Source of the DNA: Flavobacterium lacustre
Lineage (GTDB): Bacteria; Bacteroidota; Bacteroidia; Flavobacteriales; Flavobacteriaceae
DNA length: 64,000 bases
Assembly (NCBI RefSeq): GCF_027474525.2
Contig: NZ_CP114882.2
Location: 992,001 to 1,056,000, forward strand
Direction: 5' to 3'
Positions 60,355 through 64,000 of this stretch are shown here, piece by piece. The first letter of the stretch is position 1. Every line of letters begins with the position of its first letter. A program made the position numbers and the translations under genes. The notes below the pieces were generated by a model. It was not told the origin of the DNA. It did not search any database and saw only the letters and a list, made by a program, of their open reading frames with translations.

Positions 60355-61515
60355 CAGCACATCACAAAACACATAAATAAACATTCCATATTGTCGAACC
60401 AGAATATTTTCGGTGATAAAGGCAAAACTAAACAACACAGTTATTGAAAAATAGAGATAATTTTTTTGCTTTAAAGAATGACGTAATTTTACGATTAAAG
60501 TAAAAATAAACGAAATGAAAAGGAGTATTCCACCCTTCAAAAAATAATCTAAATACTGATTGTGCGAATTAATATTCTCCTTAGATAATTCATAAAAACC
60601 ATAATTGTCATAACAAGTATTTAGTTTATTTTGAATGATATTTGGGTCCATACCCAGAAAAAAGGAGTCAAAAATGGTTTGTAAGGAACAGTAACAAATG
60701 GTATATCTGGAGGAATTTGAAACAGCATTTTTATATAGAAATTCAATATCTGCGATGTAGCGTTGGGATAGAAAAAGAATCAAACACACCAAGGCAATCA
60801 AGTACAGGAAAGTCTTTTTTTTGCTCCCCAAATTGGTTTTATAGTAATAAAAATAATAGTTGAGCACGCTCAAAAAAAGAACCGAATACAAAATCATTCG
60901 AGAGTTTATAATGATTAATCCGGCAATTAAGAAAACCATCAAAACGGCTACACTATAATTGAGATAGGTTTTAGATTCGTCTCGTTTTACTAAAAAATCC
61001 ATTACAAACAATACCGCTACGCCCATCCAAAGGCTGAGGTAGGTTCCGTGAAAATGAAGGTGGTTTTCTATATTAAATCGCGCGAAATACCAGTTGAATT
61101 GATGGTTTGGAATGTCTTTGATATAATACCCAACAATATACACACAGAGTAAACCAACAGCATAACAATAGGTCAGCAGAATATTTTTTTTGTTTTCCAG
61201 AAAGCGTTTGGACTGATACAGATAAATACTGAATAATGGCACTACAAATAGCAGTAGGTTATTGGAAATTAGCTGCACACTTTTAGCGCTGTAATACCAA
61301 AGTCCAATGCTACATATGATAATAAATGAAAGTAAAAAAGGTGCTGTTTTAATCGTAAAAAAAGGTTTTCCGGACCGAAATTGCAGTATCATAAAAACAC
61401 TGCTGAGAATCATTACAACAGACTGAATGGCTTCAAAAGAGTACAATACTGTTGACAAAGCAAAAAGATACAGCAGTACAATTAGAATGTAATTTGTTTT
61501 AGTTTCTGTTCTCAT
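60295..61515 (-). CDS. Second O-antigen ligase/polymerase-like membrane protein
   Basis: A 406-residue protein with about eleven membrane helices and the family core GLIIINSRMILYSVLFLSVL (SRM in place of SRT) and a loop KENINSHNQYLDYFLKGGIL, where HNxxL is typical of Wzy/WaaL proteins. Its 3' end overlaps the plus-strand Wzy-like gene by 60 bp, and its start overlaps the glycosyltransferase stop by 4 bp. It is part of the minus-strand flippase-glycosyltransferase-polymerase unit. Confidence 0.82.
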   Translation of the reverse strand: MRTETKTNYILIVLLYLFALSTVLYSFEAIQSVVMILSSVFMILQFRSGKPFFTIKTAPFLLSFIIICSIGLWYYSAKSVQLISNNLLLFVVPLFSIYLYQSKRFLENKKNILLTYCYAVGLLCVYIVGYYIKDIPNHQFNWYFARFNIENHLHFHGTYLSLWMGVAVLFVMDFLVKRDESKTYLNYSVAVLMVFLIAGLIIINSRMILYSVLFLSVLNYYFYYYKTNLGSKKKTFLYLIALVCLILFLSQRYIADIEFLYKNAVSNSSRYTICYCSLQTIFDSFFLGMDPNIIQNKLNTCYDNYGFYELSKENINSHNQYLDYFLKGGILLFISFIFTLIVKLRHSLKQKNYLYFSITVLFSFAFITENILVRQYGMFIYVFCDVLLLGAILSDESHNTDKVEKC

Positions 61516-62414
61516 TTTATCAGTTTTTTAAACAAATCTCGAATATTATTTTGAAGACTAACGGGCAGTTTTTCTCTAATAAATTGAATGAGTTTCTTCT
61601 TTAATTTTAATTTAAATAAGTCGAAAGTACTGATAGTAAGCTTTAGCGAATAAATTTCATCTTCGGCTATAAAACCTAGAGAATTCCATTTTGTGGGATC
61701 ATTTTCATGAAGATTCGTAAATTCTTTATAATTCGTCAGATTTATTTTTTTCCAAAATTCAAAAAATGCCAAATTATCCGAATCATCCCGATGCGACCAA
61801 TTGGTTATTTTAGTATAAATTTCGTCATCATCTCTGGCCCAGGATTGATGCAATAAAATGTATTTTGTTATTATTTTTTTCGAATGCCTTGTGGCCCTCA
61901 TGTATTTGTATTTTGGTACGTTTGTAGCGACTTCAATAGTATCTAAAGAGTCTTTTACATAGAGAAAACCACCTTCAATTTTTTTAAATAAAGTAATCCA
62001 TTGCACGTGAATTTCAACAGGATTTGCTTCGGGATTTTGTAATAGATTATTTCTTTCTTTTAGAAAATCAGTAAAACTTTTGAAGTCATTAAAATACTCA
62101 TCACTATCAATCTGAATGTGCCATCCACCTTCGCCCATAGCTTTTGCCAGAAGATTCCGTTCTCGGGTGTCGTTTTGAGCGGGAGTATTTTCAGGGACAA
62201 AAAAAGAATCTTCATAAATCACTATTTTTTTTAAAACATCAAACTTTTGAACCCATTCAAAAAAATCCGGATCAATAACAAGCGGATTTCCACTCCAAGT
62301 CAGTCTTTCTTTATCAACAGCAAGCACAATCAAATCCGCATCATTATAGACTAACGGAATAGATTGGTATAAATATTTGAAATCATATGAAACAAGAAAT
62401 CCTACTTTAATCAT
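61512..62414 (-). CDS. Glycosyltransferase-like protein (GT2-like)
   Basis: A 300-residue soluble protein. It starts with strand-helix alternation (MIKVGFLVSYDFKYLYQSIP) and has a DxD motif QIDSDEYF (Asp 103, Asp 105) for metal and nucleotide-sugar binding, then WHIQ before it, as in GT2-like family enzymes. The C-terminal half is less typical. The sugar is unknown. It overlaps both neighbours (4 and 8 bp), so it is translationally coupled. Confidence 0.75.
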   Translation of the reverse strand: MIKVGFLVSYDFKYLYQSIPLVYNDADLIVLAVDKERLTWSGNPLVIDPDFFEWVQKFDVLKKIVIYEDSFFVPENTPAQNDTRERNLLAKAMGEGGWHIQIDSDEYFNDFKSFTDFLKERNNLLQNPEANPVEIHVQWITLFKKIEGGFLYVKDSLDTIEVATNVPKYKYMRATRHSKKIITKYILLHQSWARDDDEIYTKITNWSHRDDSDNLAFFEFWKKINLTNYKEFTNLHENDPTKWNSLGFIAEDEIYSLKLTISTFDLFKLKLKKKLIQFIREKLPVSLQNNIRDLFKKLIK

Positions 62415-63645
62415 AGCGGTTGAAATAATTTAAATATTTATGGGTTAAGGTATTGTAATTTAAGAATAGCGTTATAAAAAGTTCTGTAAGTATCAGTGTT
62501 GCAATCATTCCTTCGACCTGGAAAAAATAAGTCAGTGTAAACGAAAGAATAATGTTTAGGAGTAAACCAATGAAGTAGCCGGAGAAATAAATATTCTTTT
62601 TTTCGTGAAGCACCAACGACATATATGCCGATTGATTTAAAGACGCAATAAGCGGAATAGGGGAAAGAAGTACCAAATATCTACTGGATTCTTCTATATT
62701 TTCACTGCTTAAAAATGGAATTATTTGTTTCGAAAAAAAGATTAAAATTAATGTTCCAAAGGAATATAAAACCAAATAAGACTTGAATATCAAGCGTAAA
62801 TTGTGGTTTAATTCTTTGATATTGGCGATTCCCAATTTGCATATTTTTGGAAAAACGCCTTGAAATAAAACGCCAATTGTATGCTTACAAAGCATAATTA
62901 TTTTTTCTGCAACACTGTAAATTCCAATAATTTTAGATTCAAAAAACAAACCTAAAATTAGTGTTCCGGAATTTAATATAGAGCAAATAGTAAGGTTTGT
63001 TAAAAACATTTTGAATCCATTTTGTAACTCTTGAAAGATGTTTTTAAAAGGTGTAAAAGTATAGCTGTAATCACATTTTAGATATAAATATAAAAGCGAA
63101 AAGATAAAAATCATACTATCAAAAAATCCCAGTATAAAAAACAGAAACTGAAAGGATTCCCGTTGCTTGATGAATAATAACACGGTAACGATTGTACTGA
63201 TTTTAAAAACCGAATTGATTATAAAATAGACATTGACTTTATTTAACCCGATAAATATCCAATGGGAGTTTTGGGACCTCGAAAAGAGCATTACAAATAA
63301 AGACAAGCATAAAACGGCGTTTGAATGTATGCCGCTATACATTTGTATAAAAAGAAAAAGCAATACAAAGGAAGGAATAAGCAGGACTAATTTTGTATTG
63401 ATTACAGTTGAAATATAGTGGTTAAGTGCTGAGGTGTTTTCGCCAATCTGACCAATTTTTACAGGGCCCAAAATACTCCAAGAATAATCGTTAATGACAG
63501 CAATATAATTAATCAAGGAAATACAAATCGCTATTAATCCGTAATTAGTAATTCCGAATACACTAATGTAAAAAGGAATCAGAATTACCGGAAATAAGAA
63601 GTTTATAAAATTGATTCCAAAACTCAGGAAGACATTTTTAATCAC
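62407..63645 (-). CDS. Wzx-like polysaccharide flippase (MATE/PST family)
   Basis: A 412-residue protein with about 12 membrane helices. The opening MIKNVFLSFGINFINFLFPV (from a GTG start at 63645), then LIPFYISVFGITNYGLIAIC, is typical of the PST O-unit flippases. A longer frame begins with TTG at 63675, but that start lies within a hairpin. It translocates lipid-linked oligosaccharide units. It is first in the flippase, glycosyltransferase, polymerase unit. Confidence 0.85.
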   Translation of the reverse strand: MIKNVFLSFGINFINFLFPVILIPFYISVFGITNYGLIAICISLINYIAVINDYSWSILGPVKIGQIGENTSALNHYISTVINTKLVLLIPSFVLLFLFIQMYSGIHSNAVLCLSLFVMLFSRSQNSHWIFIGLNKVNVYFIINSVFKISTIVTVLLFIKQRESFQFLFFILGFFDSMIFIFSLLYLYLKCDYSYTFTPFKNIFQELQNGFKMFLTNLTICSILNSGTLILGLFFESKIIGIYSVAEKIIMLCKHTIGVLFQGVFPKICKLGIANIKELNHNLRLIFKSYLVLYSFGTLILIFFSKQIIPFLSSENIEESSRYLVLLSPIPLIASLNQSAYMSLVLHEKKNIYFSGYFIGLLLNIILSFTLTYFFQVEGMIATLILTELFITLFLNYNTLTHKYLNYFNRYD

Positions 63646-63662
63646 AATAGTTTGTATATAAA

Positions 63663-63697
63663 ACAGAGGTTCCAAAACAGGAAACCTCTGTGCTTTT
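63663..63697. terminator. Hairpin between the small lipoprotein gene and the flippase gene
   Basis: ACAGAGGTT-CC ... GG-AAACCTCTGT with a 6-nt loop. The T-run is strong on the plus strand and weak on the minus strand, so it is likely the terminator of the small lipoprotein gene at moderate strength. Confidence 0.55.
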
Positions 63698-63726
63698 TTG
63701 TATTCAATTTTCGCCTTGTTTTCTAT

Positions 63727-63963
63727 TTATTGAGCATCATCAGGACTACCTTGTGAAGTCCAAGCACCTGATTTATCTCCTCTCATTGTCACTTCTCCTG
63801 TTTCAGTATCTAGTATAAACAAACAAACTTCACCACTGTCTGTTCTTTGAATGACAGACATTTGGTATTTGCCTAATGTTTCTTTTTCTGATTTGTCTTT
63901 TGAGGGTTCCTGACAAGCTGCTAACAAAGAAACGATGCAAATACTAAAAAATATTTTTTTCAT
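63727..63963 (-). CDS. Small lipoprotein of unknown function
   Basis: A 78-residue protein from the ATG at 63963 (MKKIFFSICIVS); ATGs 9 and 21 bp upstream are in frame. The lipobox is SLLAAC. The mature part has a short beta-hairpin-like stretch (QMSVIQRTDSGEVCLFILDT then GEVTMRGDKSGAW). I recognise no family. It reads toward the polysaccharide genes but is separated by a hairpin. Confidence 0.65.
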   Translation of the reverse strand: MKKIFFSICIVSLLAACQEPSKDKSEKETLGKYQMSVIQRTDSGEVCLFILDTETGEVTMRGDKSGAWTSQGSPDDAQ

Positions 63964-64000
63964 TTTTTTCATTTTTAAAATCAAATCAAATGTAATTTTT

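Noticed and set aside
60642..60863. A 73-codon plus-strand frame within the second Wzy-like gene
   Set aside because: Antisense shadow, without features.
62311..62319. TTATCAACA (DnaA-box-like) inside the glycosyltransferase gene
   Set aside because: A single copy in coding sequence. In DNA this AT-rich one or two chance copies are expected over 64 kb.

Overview
The window reads as a piece of a Flavobacterium-like chromosome (Bacteroidota, Flavobacteriaceae). The DNA is AT-rich, and many genes are preceded by the Bacteroidota promoter element TAnnTTTG with little Shine-Dalgarno signal. Marker families include a TonB-dependent receptor paired with a DUF5689 lipoprotein, DUF3078, DUF2480, DUF4175, GH3-like and DUF2007 proteins, and a complete SUF iron-sulfur system. 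Nearly everything is core chromosome. I see no phage, transposase, CRISPR array or rRNA operon.

Layout. 1-4.9 kb (+): 3' end of a TonB-dependent receptor, its DUF5689 lipoprotein, an FKBP lipoprotein and HflX. 5-15 kb (-): the SUF cluster sufA-B-C-D, then sufS-E, SufT-like and DUF2480 genes. It is split by an opposite-strand serine hydrolase and carries an extra four-helix-bundle (23S-IVP type) gene between sufC and sufD. 15-23 kb (+): MBL hydrolase, subtilase lipoprotein, M1 aminopeptidase, a lipoprotein/polysaccharide deacetylase pair and TrpS. 23-36 kb (mostly -): DprA, Pif1-like helicase, a repeat membrane protein, Skp-like protein, a methyltransferase, MnmG, YbeY and DUF4175. An HU/SPOR protein is on + at 24.3 kb. 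36-48 kb: GltX and a stomatin-like protein (+), an envelope-stress trio (-), GlnS (-), FolB and tRNA-Cys (+), and the LysE/DUF2807/RNase R operon (-). 48-60 kb (+): RpiB, Tex, an M23-like N-terminal protein, GH3, a DUF6909-type protein, a Wzz-like protein, RfbA-C-D and a Wzy-like protein; a DUF1294 gene and tatA lie on - within this stretch. 60-64 kb (-): a second Wzy-like protein, a glycosyltransferase, a Wzx-like flippase and a small lipoprotein.

Three non-coding features stand out. (1) tRNA-Cys is followed by five tandem 90/91-bp units. Each carries a remnant of the tRNA T-arm, a terminator-like hairpin and a second AT hairpin, an architecture like the rtT repeats behind E. coli tyrT. (2) Four parS-type sites (TGTTNCACGTGAAACA) lie around mnmG and ybeY, one of them inside the last codons of ybeY. 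(3) A 734-bp gene-free, very AT-rich stretch before rpiB holds three DnaA-box-like nonamers. Genes switch from mostly minus on its left to mostly plus on its right, so I propose it as a chromosomal origin candidate, with the parS cluster about 16 kb away.

Functional themes. SUF iron-sulfur assembly, tRNA charging and modification (TrpS, GltX, GlnS, MnmG) and RNA maturation (YbeY, RNase R) form the core. The right end is a surface-polysaccharide locus making dTDP-rhamnose-type sugars; rfbB is not in the window. It has two polymerase/ligase-like membrane proteins facing each other with a 60-bp convergent overlap.
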